In this document: positions 1 to 5,812 of the stretch, in pieces
Layout of the letters: every line of letters begins with the position of its first letter
Numbering within the stretch: position 1 is the first letter of the stretch
Assembly: GCA_937890735.1 (NCBI GenBank)
Contig: CALACZ010000150.1
Span: forward strand, 1-10,032
Direction: 5' to 3'
DNA: 10,032 nt
Origin: an uncultured Bacillota bacterium
GTDB taxonomy: Bacteria > Bacillota > Clostridia > Oscillospirales > Oscillospiraceae
The notes under the pieces: generated by a model
The model's database searches: none
The model's input: the letters and a program-made list of their open reading frames with translations, nothing else
What the model was told of the DNA's origin: nothing
Translations under genes and position numbers: made by a program

Positions 1-1
1 T

Positions 2-892
2 TACGCGCGCTTTCTCGCCGAGCTGCCCGACATCGCGGCGCTCGCCGCCTGCCCGGAGGACCGGCTGACCAAGCTCTGGGAGGGGCTGGGCTACTATACG
101 CGCGTGCGCAACCTGCAAAAGGCGGCGCGCGTGGTGATGGACGGGTATGGCGGCGAATTTCCGCAAAAATTTGACGATATTCGCGCGCTTCCGGGCGTGG
201 GGGACTATACCGCCGGGGCGGTCGCGTCGATCTGCTTTGAGCAGCCCACGCCAGCTGTGGACGGCAACGTCCTGCGCGTGGTCTCGCGCCTGCTGGACGA
301 TCACCGCCCGACGGACGACGGAAAGCTGCGGCGGGAATACCGCGACGCGCTGGCGGAAATTTACCCAGCCGGGCGCTGCGGCGACTTTACACAGGCGCTC
401 ATGGAGCTGGGCGCGACGCTGTGCGGACCGAACAGCGCCCCGCGCTGCGAGAGCTGCCCGCTGGCGTCGCTCTGCCGCGGCTGCGCCAACGGCACGGCGG
501 CGCAGCTTCCCGTCCGCGCGGCAAAAAAAGAACGCCGTCTGGAGGAAAAGACGGTGTTCGTCCTGCGCTGCGACGGCGCGTGCGCCGTGAAAAAGCGCGG
601 CAAAACGGGGCTTCTCGCGGGACTCTGGGAGCTGCCGAACGTGCCGGGCTTGCTGGATGCGCAGGCGGCGGTCGAGCAGGCGGCGCGCTGGGGCGTGCAG
701 CCGCGCGGGCTGCAAAAATCGCTGGAGCGGGCGCATATTTTCACGCACGTCCGCTGGCAGATGCGCTGCTACTACATCGACTGCGCGGCGCGGGCGGACG
801 GTTTCGTCTGGGCGGACGCGGCGCGCTTCGCACAGGATATTGCATTACCAACAGCGTTCCGAATGTTCTGGGAAGAGGAGAAAGACGGATGA
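2..892 (+). CDS. mutY: A/G-specific adenine glycosylase MutY, 5' truncated by the window edge
   Basis: MutY removes adenine mispaired with 8-oxoguanine or guanine in base-excision repair. The reading frame is open from base 2, so the start and roughly the first 40 residues, including the catalytic Glu of the family, lie outside the window. The visible protein begins in the six-helix region (WEGLGYYTRVRNLQKAA). It continues through the helix-hairpin-helix (LPGVGDYTA, about 188-214) and the catalytic Asp in VDGNV (codon 260-262). A [4Fe-4S] Cys cluster follows, C-x7-C-x2-C-x5-C from codon 422; the first gap is one residue longer than the x6 of E. coli. From about 530 there is a C-terminal NUDIX-like 8-oxoG recognition domain (GLLAGLWELPN, then AHIFTHVRW). 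The stop codon overlaps the next start (ATGA at 889-892), so translation is probably coupled. Identification is secure; an internal GTG at 104 is not the real start. Confidence 0.96.
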   Translation, partial: YARFLAELPDIAALAACPEDRLTKLWEGLGYYTRVRNLQKAARVVMDGYGGEFPQKFDDIRALPGVGDYTAGAVASICFEQPTPAVDGNVLRVVSRLLDDHRPTDDGKLRREYRDALAEIYPAGRCGDFTQALMELGATLCGPNSAPRCESCPLASLCRGCANGTAAQLPVRAAKKERRLEEKTVFVLRCDGACAVKKRGKTGLLAGLWELPNVPGLLDAQAAVEQAARWGVQPRGLQKSLERAHIFTHVRWQMRCYYIDCAARADGFVWADAARFAQDIALPTAFRMFWEEEKDG

Positions 893-1926
893 AAAAGAGA
901 CTTTTAGCGCTGCTTCTGGCGCTTTTTCTGCTGCTCACGCTGTGCGCCTGCGGGCTGGATACGCCCGCGACGACATCGGCGGAGGACGGGCTGACGGTGT
1001 ATTTTCTCGACGTGGGGCAGGCGGACAGCGCGCTCGTCACCTGCGGCGGCGAGGCGATGCTCATCGACGGCGGCAACGTCGCCGACGCGCAGTACGTCGT
1101 CTCGGCGCTGGCGCAGCGCGGCGTGACGGAGCTGCAAACTGTCGTCGCCACGCACTGCGACGAGGATCACTGCGGCGGGCTCGCCGGCGTGCTGGCAAAA
1201 TACCCGGCGGGGCGCGTGCTGTGCTCGGTGACGGAGTATGACACGAAGGCGTTTTCCGATTTTGCCAAATACGCCGCCGCGCAGGAGCGCGCCATCGAAC
1301 AGCCGCAGCCGGGCGAAAGCTGGGGGCTTGGCGGCGCGACGGTAACGGTGCTCGGCCCGCTGCGCGACTATGGCGATAACAACGAAAATTCCATCGTCCT
1401 GCGCATCGACTACGGCGAGACGTCGTTCCTCTTTACGGGCGACATCGGCATCGAGGCGGAGGACGAGCTGGTCGAAAGCGGCGCGGACCTTTCCGCCACG
1501 GTGCTGAAAGCCCCGCACCACGGAAGCCGCGGTTCGAGCGGGTATGTGTTCCTGCGCGCGACCGCGCCGCAGTACGGTGTCATCTCCGTGGGCGCGGATA
1601 ATTCCTACGGCCACCCGACGGAGCAGGCGCTCTCCCGTCTGCGCGACGCGGACGTGCAGCTCTATCGCACCGACCTGCAAGGTACGGTCACAGCGTCCTC
1701 CGACGGGAAAACTGTCACGTTCACCACCGAGCGCACCGCCACGGCGGAGCAGATCAACCCCACCCTCAAAAATGCCCCCGCGTCCTACATCGGCAATATC
1801 AATTCCGGCGTATTCCACAGCGACACCTGCGCCAGCCTCCCCCAGGAGCAAAACCAGATCACCTTCGATAGTTATGAAGCCGCCCTCACCGCCGGCTACC
1901 GCCCGCATAAAAAGTGCCTGCCGTAA
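889..1926 (+). CDS. Lipoprotein metallo-beta-lactamase-fold hydrolase, ComEC C-terminal type
   Basis: The product is 345 aa. The start is the ATG overlapping the mutY stop, preceded by GGAAGAGGAG at 871-880. It opens with KKR, a Leu-rich hydrophobic core and a lipobox-like LCAC (Cys21), so it is probably a membrane-anchored lipoprotein on the outer face. The metallo-hydrolase core starts at LTVYFLDVGQADS (35-47). It carries the metal motif THCDEDH (His89, Asp91, Asp93, His94), TGD (183-185), APHHGS (209-213) and NSYGHP (238-243). This HxDxDH version is typical of soluble ComEC-like proteins, which act on phosphodiester or nucleic-acid-type substrates. The last 46 residues resemble the small Ada-like zinc-binding module often appended to such enzymes: YIGNINSGVFH, then DTC, then PHKKC, with candidate ligands His310, Cys314, His340 and Cys343. 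The membrane channel domain of true ComEC is absent, so it should not be called a competence protein. The substrate is unknown. Confidence 0.9.
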   Translation: MKKRLLALLLALFLLLTLCACGLDTPATTSAEDGLTVYFLDVGQADSALVTCGGEAMLIDGGNVADAQYVVSALAQRGVTELQTVVATHCDEDHCGGLAGVLAKYPAGRVLCSVTEYDTKAFSDFAKYAAAQERAIEQPQPGESWGLGGATVTVLGPLRDYGDNNENSIVLRIDYGETSFLFTGDIGIEAEDELVESGADLSATVLKAPHHGSRGSSGYVFLRATAPQYGVISVGADNSYGHPTEQALSRLRDADVQLYRTDLQGTVTASSDGKTVTFTTERTATAEQINPTLKNAPASYIGNINSGVFHSDTCASLPQEQNQITFDSYEAALTAGYRPHKKCLP

Positions 1927-1952
1927 ACACAGCGAATGTTCAAAACATAAAA

Positions 1953-1990
1953 TCGGGGTCTGAACGACTGTTCAGACCCCGAATCTTTTT
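1953..1990. terminator. Bidirectional intrinsic terminator between convergent genes
   Basis: A perfect 13-bp stem (1953-1965 with 1970-1982, core GGGGTCTGAAC) closes a 4-nt GACT loop. A T-rich tail follows on the plus strand (T5 at 1986-1990), and an AT-rich tract (ATTTTATGTT) follows on the minus strand. It ends the mutY/hydrolase transcript and lies 11 bp past the stop of the reverse-strand SGNH gene, so it probably serves both. Confidence 0.93.
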
Positions 1991-1992
1991 CT

Positions 1993-2655
1993 TCATCCCA
2001 GTGCGGCGGCGACGCTTGTGTGGATCAGGTCGTGACCCTGCTGCGAGGGGTGGATGCCGTCGCAGCTGAGGAGCGACGGGAAATCCGAGCGGCACAAAAA
2101 CCGCGACCGCAGATCGACCAGCCGGCAGCCGAACACCCGCGCGAGCGTGCACACGAGCGAGTTATAATACTCCTGCCAGCGGTACAGATGGTTCACGTCG
2201 CCCAGCCAGTGCAGGATATTTTCCCGGTCGCGGTCCTTCGTGATGAAGTCGAAATAGCGCTCGGAATCGAGCGGCAAAATCGACGCCACGGCGACCTTCG
2301 CGCCCGTCTCCTGCGCGGCGCGGATGGCGTCGCGGTAGAGCGAGAGGAAGCGGTCGTTCGGCGTGTGCGGCTCAAACGTGCCGTCCGGGTCATCCGAAAT
2401 TTTGCTCCAGTCGTAGTCGCAGTCGTTGCCGCCGAGCGAAAAGAGCACCGTGCTCTGCTCGTTCAGCCCCGCCAGCTTCTTTTTGAGTATCGGCTGGATA
2501 CTCTCGATGGTCGCGCCCATCTTGGAGGCGTTATCGACCTGAATTTCATTCGCCGTCAGAGAAGAAAAATCGTGATCGCTGCACAGACGGTACTTCCCGC
2601 CGTCGTTCATCACGCCCTTCATGATGGAATCTCCGATGATCAAAAGCTGACGCAT
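1993..2655 (-). CDS. SGNH/GDSL-family hydrolase (putative esterase or lipase)
   Basis: This 220-aa protein has the SGNH blocks in order. Block I is LIIGDSIMKG, with nucleophile Ser10 in GDS. Block II is near NASKMGAT (Gly47). Block III is LGGND (74-78), giving the oxyanion Asn77. Block V is CDGIHPS (198-204), with catalytic Asp199 and His202. All four consensus residues are present, so an active serine hydrolase on an ester or acyl substrate is likely. There is no signal peptide or membrane segment, so it should be cytosolic. The ATG at 2655 is preceded on the minus strand by AGGAGGAC, a strong ribosome site. The gene stands alone and converges on the upstream hydrolase. The actual substrate (carbohydrate acetyl ester, lipid or acyl-thioester) cannot be told from the sequence. 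Confidence 0.88.
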   Translation of the reverse strand: MRQLLIIGDSIMKGVMNDGGKYRLCSDHDFSSLTANEIQVDNASKMGATIESIQPILKKKLAGLNEQSTVLFSLGGNDCDYDWSKISDDPDGTFEPHTPNDRFLSLYRDAIRAAQETGAKVAVASILPLDSERYFDFITKDRDRENILHWLGDVNHLYRWQEYYNSLVCTLARVFGCRLVDLRSRFLCRSDFPSLLSCDGIHPSQQGHDLIHTSVAAALG

Positions 2656-2660
2656 AATAG

Positions 2661-2693
2661 GTCCTCCTGTTGCTGTGTTCTGCTATCAGTATA
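2661..2693 (-). promoter_or_regulatory. Ribosome site and probable -10 element of the SGNH gene
   Basis: On the minus strand, AGGAGGAC (2668-2661) lies 5 nt before the ATG. Upstream is TATACT (2693-2688), a good -10. The -35 at the expected distance is poor, so the promoter assignment is tentative while the ribosome site is clear. Confidence 0.5.
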
Positions 2694-2770
2694 GCCCGGG
2701 CGGGCGAAAAAGACACCCGAAATCTCGCAAATCGCACTCTCCGCATCGGGAAACAGCGCTCTCCTGCGGG

Positions 2771-2797
2771 TAGAATCGGGATTCTACTGGCAGTAGA
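2771..2797. repeat. Two overlapping short palindromes upstream of the YdcZ promoter, possible operator
   Basis: TAGAATC-gg-GATTCTA (2771-2786) is a perfect 7-bp inverted repeat. It overlaps TCTACT-ggc-AGTAGA (2783-2797), a perfect 6-bp inverted repeat. The pair ends 12 bp before the -35 of the YdcZ promoter and lies in the gap between divergent genes. An outer 8-bp inverted pair, CGCACTCT (2733-2740) and AGAGTGCG (2795-2802), brackets the area. Overlapping dyads here suggest a regulator binding site, but no known box is recognised. Confidence 0.4.
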
Positions 2798-2809
2798 GTG
2801 CGAAAATGG

Positions 2810-2838
2810 TTGCAGTTTTGACGCAAATCGTGTATGAT
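2810..2838 (+). promoter_or_regulatory. Sigma-70-type promoter of the YdcZ pair
   Basis: TTGCAG (2810-2815), a 17-bp spacer, then TATGAT (2833-2838). Transcription would start near 2845, giving a very short leader with ribosome site GAGGGA (2851-2856) ahead of the ATG at 2863. Confidence 0.7.
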
Positions 2839-2862
2839 ATTTGCCGAAAAGAGGGATTTGCA

Positions 2863-3306
2863 ATGATCTTCTATTTAGGACTGCTCCTCGCGGGACTTTT
2901 GCAGGGCGTGATGATCTCGCTCAACGGGCAGCTCGGAAAATACTACAGTCTGTTCGGTATCACGCTCTTTGTGCACGGCATCGCGCTGGTGCTGCTGCTT
3001 ATTTATCTGCTGCTTATCCGCCGTGAAAAGATCCGTCTCGCGGGCGCGCCGTGGTATGTTTACCTGGTCGGGCTGATGGGCATCAGCATCGTGGCGAGCA
3101 GCAGCTGGTGCACGCTGCGCGTGGGCGCGGCGGCGATGACCGCGCTGTCCACCGCCGGGGAGCTGGTCGCGGCGCGGCTGATCGACAGTCTGGGACTCTT
3201 CGGGATGCCGAAGGTGCGCTTTCACGCGCGGCAGCTTCCGGGTTATATCCTCGTGGCGGCGGGTGTGATCCTCGTCATGCTCGCGGCAAAGGAGGCGGCG
3301 GTATGA
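2863..3306 (+). CDS. YdcZ/DUF606-family DMT transporter, first subunit
   Basis: This is a 147-aa, very hydrophobic protein. The opening MIFYLGLLLAGLLQGVMISLNGQLGKYYS matches the N-terminal pattern of the YdcZ (DUF606, Pfam PF04657) branch of the drug/metabolite transporter superfamily. About four to five membrane helices are visible: near 2-20, 30-52, 63-80, perhaps 85-105, and 125-142. The half-size length and the immediately overlapping paralogue suggest the two chains assemble as a pair, as for other split small DMT transporters. The stop overlaps the next start (ATGA, 3303-3306), so expression is likely coupled. The start at 2863 is set by GAGGGA at 2851-2856 and by the membrane-helix start; the frame is open further upstream, but that stretch contains the promoter. 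The substrate is unknown. Confidence 0.85.
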   Translation: MIFYLGLLLAGLLQGVMISLNGQLGKYYSLFGITLFVHGIALVLLLIYLLLIRREKIRLAGAPWYVYLVGLMGISIVASSSWCTLRVGAAAMTALSTAGELVAARLIDSLGLFGMPKVRFHARQLPGYILVAAGVILVMLAAKEAAV

Positions 3307-3752
3307 TCTATCTGGTCGTGGCACTCATCATCGGCGCGGCAAACTGCGTCAACCGCATGGTCAACGTCAAAGCCGGGCAGGTGTTCGGTACGGCGAACGG
3401 CGCGCTCATCAACTATCTGGAGGCGACGGTCCTCGCCATCGCGCTCGTGTTCATCACCGGCAAGGGCGCGGAGCTCGCCCCGGCGCATCTGGCGAGCGTG
3501 CCGCTGTGGGTGTACCTCGGCGGCGTGGCGGGTCTGCTTGCGATGGTGCTCATCATCGCGGCAACGCCGCGCACGAACGCGTTTATTTCCGCTGTCCTCA
3601 CGCTGGCGGGCAATCTCGGAATGTCGCTCGTGCTGGACTACCTGTTCTACGAGATGTTCAGCTGGAAGCGCGTCATCGGCGTCTGCCTCGTCCTCACCGG
3701 CGCAGCATGGATCGAATGGCAAAAATCCGAACACGCGAAAAAACAGAAGTAA
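3303..3752 (+). CDS. YdcZ/DUF606-family DMT transporter, second subunit
   Basis: A 149-aa membrane protein, paralogous in layout to the preceding gene: MIYLVVALIIGAANCVNRMVNVKAG, then roughly four more hydrophobic segments, with the closing LVLTGAAWIEWQK helix typical of the family. The first helix carries polar Asn and Cys residues (ANCVN), and a second polar motif, GTANGALINYLEA, is also characteristic of DUF606 proteins. The start overlaps the previous stop and is preceded by AAAGGAGG (about 3288-3295). The C-terminus is a short basic tail (SEHAKKQK). The pair is followed directly by a terminator, so these two genes form a complete bicistronic operon. It probably forms a hetero-oligomeric exporter or importer with its partner; the substrate cannot be inferred. 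Confidence 0.85.
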   Translation: MIYLVVALIIGAANCVNRMVNVKAGQVFGTANGALINYLEATVLAIALVFITGKGAELAPAHLASVPLWVYLGGVAGLLAMVLIIAATPRTNAFISAVLTLAGNLGMSLVLDYLFYEMFSWKRVIGVCLVLTGAAWIEWQKSEHAKKQK

Positions 3753-3758
3753 TTGCAG

Positions 3759-3799
3759 AAAAAATCCGCCGCAGCAGAATCTCTGCTACGGCGATTTTT
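3759..3799 (+). terminator. Intrinsic terminator of the YdcZ operon
   Basis: The arms AAAAATCCGCCGCAGCAG (3760-3777) and CTGCTACGGCGATTTTT (3783-3799) pair with one bulged C and one C.A mismatch around the 5-nt loop AATCT. The T5 run is at 3795-3799. The hairpin lies 7 bp past the stop of the second YdcZ gene. Confidence 0.88.
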
Positions 3800-3898
3800 G
3801 TCATAACGCACGGGCGGGATACACTGTAAAAAATGTACAACAAACGGAGGCGGCGTACAATGCCCTGTAGGGGCGGACGACTCTTGTCAAGCCCGGAT

Positions 3899-3933
3899 TG
3901 TTTACAGTTTGTACGGGAGGATCATTTACACTT
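3899..3933 (+). repeat. Left terminal inverted repeat of the IS481-type element
   Basis: It begins TGTTTACAGTTTGTACG and pairs with the right repeat at 30 of 35 positions. TTTACA recurs at 3901-3906 and 3925-3930, with inverted TGTAAA at 3942-3947. Such spaced copies are what a transposase helix-turn-helix would bind. Confidence 0.85.
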
Positions 3934-3934
3934 G

Positions 3935-4306
3935 TCAAAGTCTGTAAATTTTCCTTGAAATGAACTTTTCAGCCACCAGCGGCTTGCGCAGCAGCAGCTC
4001 CTCCTTGAGCGTGCAGTGAAACCGTTCGTCCTTGCCCTGCGTCTGCGGATGGCGCGGCTTGCCGTGCATCGGCGTGATGTCCATCTGCCGCAGTGCGTTC
4101 GGACGCTCTCGCTCAAAGTGCTTCCACGGCGTGTGGGGCTTATCCGACATACCCTCGCCGTTCAGATAGCGCTCGAGCCACTTGTATCCCGTTGGGCGGC
4201 TGATGCCGCACGCACGGCAGAACGCGCTCAGACTTTCCTCACCCATGACAGCGCGCGCCACAAATTCTCTTCTCTGATCATCCACAGTTTTTCTCTCCCA
4301 CGGCAT
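3935..4306 (-). pseudogene. Internally deleted IS481-type transposase remnant with intact reading frame
   Basis: This 123-codon ORF reads MPWERKTVDDQRREFVARAV, then a helix-turn-helix LSAFCRACGISRPTGYKWLERY (about 26-47). That is the N-terminal signature of IS481-family transposases. It then jumps to FERERPNALRQMD (64-76), which normally opens the DDE catalytic core (first Asp), and almost directly to HGKPRHPQTQGKDERFH (81-97), which belongs near its third acidic residue. The C-terminal part past LKEELLLRKPL is also missing. At least three segments are gone compared with the usual 300-plus residues, so it cannot be a working transposase. The ATG at 4306 still has a plausible ribosome site (GGGAAG), and no stop or frameshift interrupts the patchwork. 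It could be simple decay, or a retained DNA-binding fragment. Confidence 0.85.
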
Positions 4307-4352
4307 TGAAACACTTCCCTTTTTTGCGTTTTTCTGCCTTTATTTTACTCAA

Positions 4353-4387
4353 AACTGTAAACGATCTCCTCGTACAAACTGTAAACA
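4353..4387 (-). repeat. Right terminal inverted repeat of the IS481-type element
   Basis: Read on the minus strand from 4387 it begins TGTTTACAGTTTGTACG, identical to the left end for 17 bases, then diverges at 5 of the next 18. It lies upstream of the remnant transposase ORF and also carries two TTTACA copies. Confidence 0.85.
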
Positions 4388-4426
4388 ATCATACCAGGCT
4401 ATACAAGAGGCATCCGCCCCTACGGG

Positions 4427-4532
4427 TGCTTGCGGGTTCGCATGTGTGCGATCAATTTTGCGGCATTGTACCGCGCGGGCAGGGCAGAGTCCCGCCCCTG
4501 GCTCGACCGCAAGCCCTGCCTGCGATTTGTTC
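4427..4532. repeat. Non-coding stretch with two hairpins between the element and the yhiN promoter
   Basis: No gene is seen here. A small hairpin TCGCA-tgtg-TGCGA lies at 4438-4451. GGCATTGTAC (4462-4471) is the exact complement of GTACAATGCC at 3855-3864 on the far side of the mobile element. A long hairpin pairs CGCGGGCAGGGC (4474-4485) with GCCCTGCCTGCG (4513-4524), 11 of 12, around a 27-nt loop. It ends 8 bp before the -35 box and has no U-run, so it looks like an intergenic repeat rather than a terminator. Confidence 0.5.
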
Positions 4533-4561
4533 TTGAGAATCCGGCAAAAATTCGGTATACT
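4533..4561 (+). promoter_or_regulatory. Sigma-70-type promoter of the flavoprotein operon
   Basis: TTGAGA (4533-4538), a 17-bp spacer, then TATACT (4556-4561). The start point would be near 4568, leaving about 20 nt of leader that includes the ribosome site GGGAGGG (about 4578-4584) before the ATG at 4589. Confidence 0.8.
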
Positions 4562-4588
4562 GGCGGTAGAAACGGACGGGAGGGCGCT

Positions 4589-5812
4589 ATGAAGGTTTTG
4601 ATCATCGGCGGCGGCGCGAGCGGGATGATGGCGGCGCTGGTCGCGGCGCAGGATGCCAATAATCGCGTGACGCTGCTCGAGCGGCAGGCGCGCGTGGGCA
4701 GAAAGCTGCTGGCGACCGGCAACGGGCGGTGCAATCTGTCGAATCTGGCGGCGGACGAGACGCATTATTACGGCGCGTCGGCGTTTGTAAAGCCCGCGCT
4801 GGCGCGCTTTCCCGTGCAGAGGACGCTGGACTTTTTCCGCGCGCTGGGGCTGCTCACGACGGCGCAGGCGGATGGGCGCGTGTACCCGCTGAGCGATCAG
4901 GCGAACAGCGTGGTGGACGTGCTGCGCTTTGCGCTGGCGGCGCGGGGCGCAGACGTGCAGTGCGGGTGCGAGGTGCGCGCGGTGCGCAAAAAGGCGCGCG
5001 GCTGGCAGGCGGAATGCACCGACGGGCGGTCATTTTTCGGCGACAGGCTGATCGTCGCCGCGGGCGGCTGCGCCGGGCGGAAGCTCGGCGGGACGGAGGA
5101 CGGCTACCGCATTTTACAGGCGCTGGGGCACTCGTGCACGGCGCTGCGCCCGAGCCTGACGCAGATCCGCACCGAGCCGGAGTTTGTGCGCGCGCTCAAG
5201 GGCGTGCGCGCGGACGCGGCGCTGGAGCTGAAGATCGCGGGGCGGCGCACGGCGCATGGCGCGGGCGAGGTACAGTTCACGGAGTACGGCGTGAGCGGCC
5301 CGGCGGCGTTTGAGCTCTCGCGCGCGGTTTCGACCGGCGCGGGTGAGATGGTGCTGCTGCTGGATCTTCTGCGCGGGCTGGACCGCGCGGCGGTTTTGGA
5401 AATTCTAAGAGCGCGGCGGGCGCAGTTCCCGCAGATGGCAGCGGAGGAGCTGCTGGCGGGGATGCTGCACAGCCGCTTGGGAAAAACGATCGTGAAGCGC
5501 GCGGGGCTGGACGCTGCATCGGCGCTGGAAGCGCTCACGGACGCGGAACTGGACGCGGCGGCGGCGCAGGTCAAGTGCTTTGCGCTGCCGGTGGTCGGCG
5601 TGATGGGCATGGACGGCGCGCAGGTGACGGCGGGCGGCATCCGCACGGCGGAATTTGACCCCGTGACGCTGGAGAGCCGCCTTGCACCGGGCGTCTTTGC
5701 CACCGGCGAGGTGCTGGACGTGGACGGCGAATGCGGCGGGTTCAACCTGCAATGGGCGTGGTCGTCGGGCTACGTCGCGGGAAAACTGGGAAAACGCGAG
5801 GAAGAGGTATGA
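4589..5812 (+). CDS. yhiN: FAD-dependent oxidoreductase, HI0933/YhiN family
   Basis: This is a 407-aa flavoprotein of the HI0933 (BaiN/YhiN, aminoacetone-oxidase-like) family. It begins MKVLIIGGGASG, a Rossmann dinucleotide site (Gly7, Gly9, Gly12), with Glu31 at the end of beta-2 for ribose binding. The family signature GRKLLATGNGRCNLSN sits at 37-52. The closing FAD motif APGVFATGEVLDVDG-CGGFNLQWAWSSG spans 367-394. Length matches the family. Some homologues have been linked to bile-acid 7-dehydroxylation steps (BaiN) or aminoacetone oxidation, but most family members have no proven substrate, so no reaction is assigned here. The start at 4589 follows the promoter and ribosome site closely; an upstream in-frame extension would run through the promoter and is rejected. 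The stop overlaps the next start (ATGA at 5809-5812). Confidence 0.92.
   Translation: MKVLIIGGGASGMMAALVAAQDANNRVTLLERQARVGRKLLATGNGRCNLSNLAADETHYYGASAFVKPALARFPVQRTLDFFRALGLLTTAQADGRVYPLSDQANSVVDVLRFALAARGADVQCGCEVRAVRKKARGWQAECTDGRSFFGDRLIVAAGGCAGRKLGGTEDGYRILQALGHSCTALRPSLTQIRTEPEFVRALKGVRADAALELKIAGRRTAHGAGEVQFTEYGVSGPAAFELSRAVSTGAGEMVLLLDLLRGLDRAAVLEILRARRAQFPQMAAEELLAGMLHSRLGKTIVKRAGLDAASALEALTDAELDAAAAQVKCFALPVVGVMGMDGAQVTAGGIRTAEFDPVTLESRLAPGVFATGEVLDVDGECGGFNLQWAWSSGYVAGKLGKREEEV

Larger units (their letters stand above)
3864..4426. mobile_element. Miniature internally deleted IS481-type element with extended inverted repeats
   Basis: The core is a 489-bp element bounded by terminal inverted repeats at 3899-3933 and 4353-4387 (30 of 35 bases match, the outer 17 perfectly: TGTTTACAGTTTGTACG). 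Similarity continues outside the core. CCTGTAGGGGCGGACG-CTCTTGT on the left (from 3864) matches the complement of ACAAGAG-CATCCGCCCCTACGGG on the right (to 4426), with a 2-3 bp gap. The whole is therefore about 563 bp with arms of about 70 bp. Inside is one reverse-strand ORF encoding shortened pieces of a transposase. An intact IS of this family would be near 1 kb or longer. No target-site duplication is evident at either choice of boundary. It is either one miniature element with long arms, or a miniature element inside an older intergenic palindrome. Confidence 0.75.

Noticed and set aside
904..1908. Minus-strand ORF of 334 codons opposite the metallo-hydrolase
   Set aside because: An antisense shadow of low-complexity composition; the plus frame carries the complete hydrolase motifs.
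2020..2694. Plus-strand ORF of 224 codons opposite the SGNH gene
   Set aside because: No start context or recognisable motif; the minus strand has all SGNH blocks and a strong ribosome site.
3890..4396. Target-site duplication flanking the IS481-type element
   Set aside because: Flanking bases were compared with the boundary placed at TGTTTAC and at GATTGTTTAC; no direct repeat was found. The flanks are inverted repeats instead.
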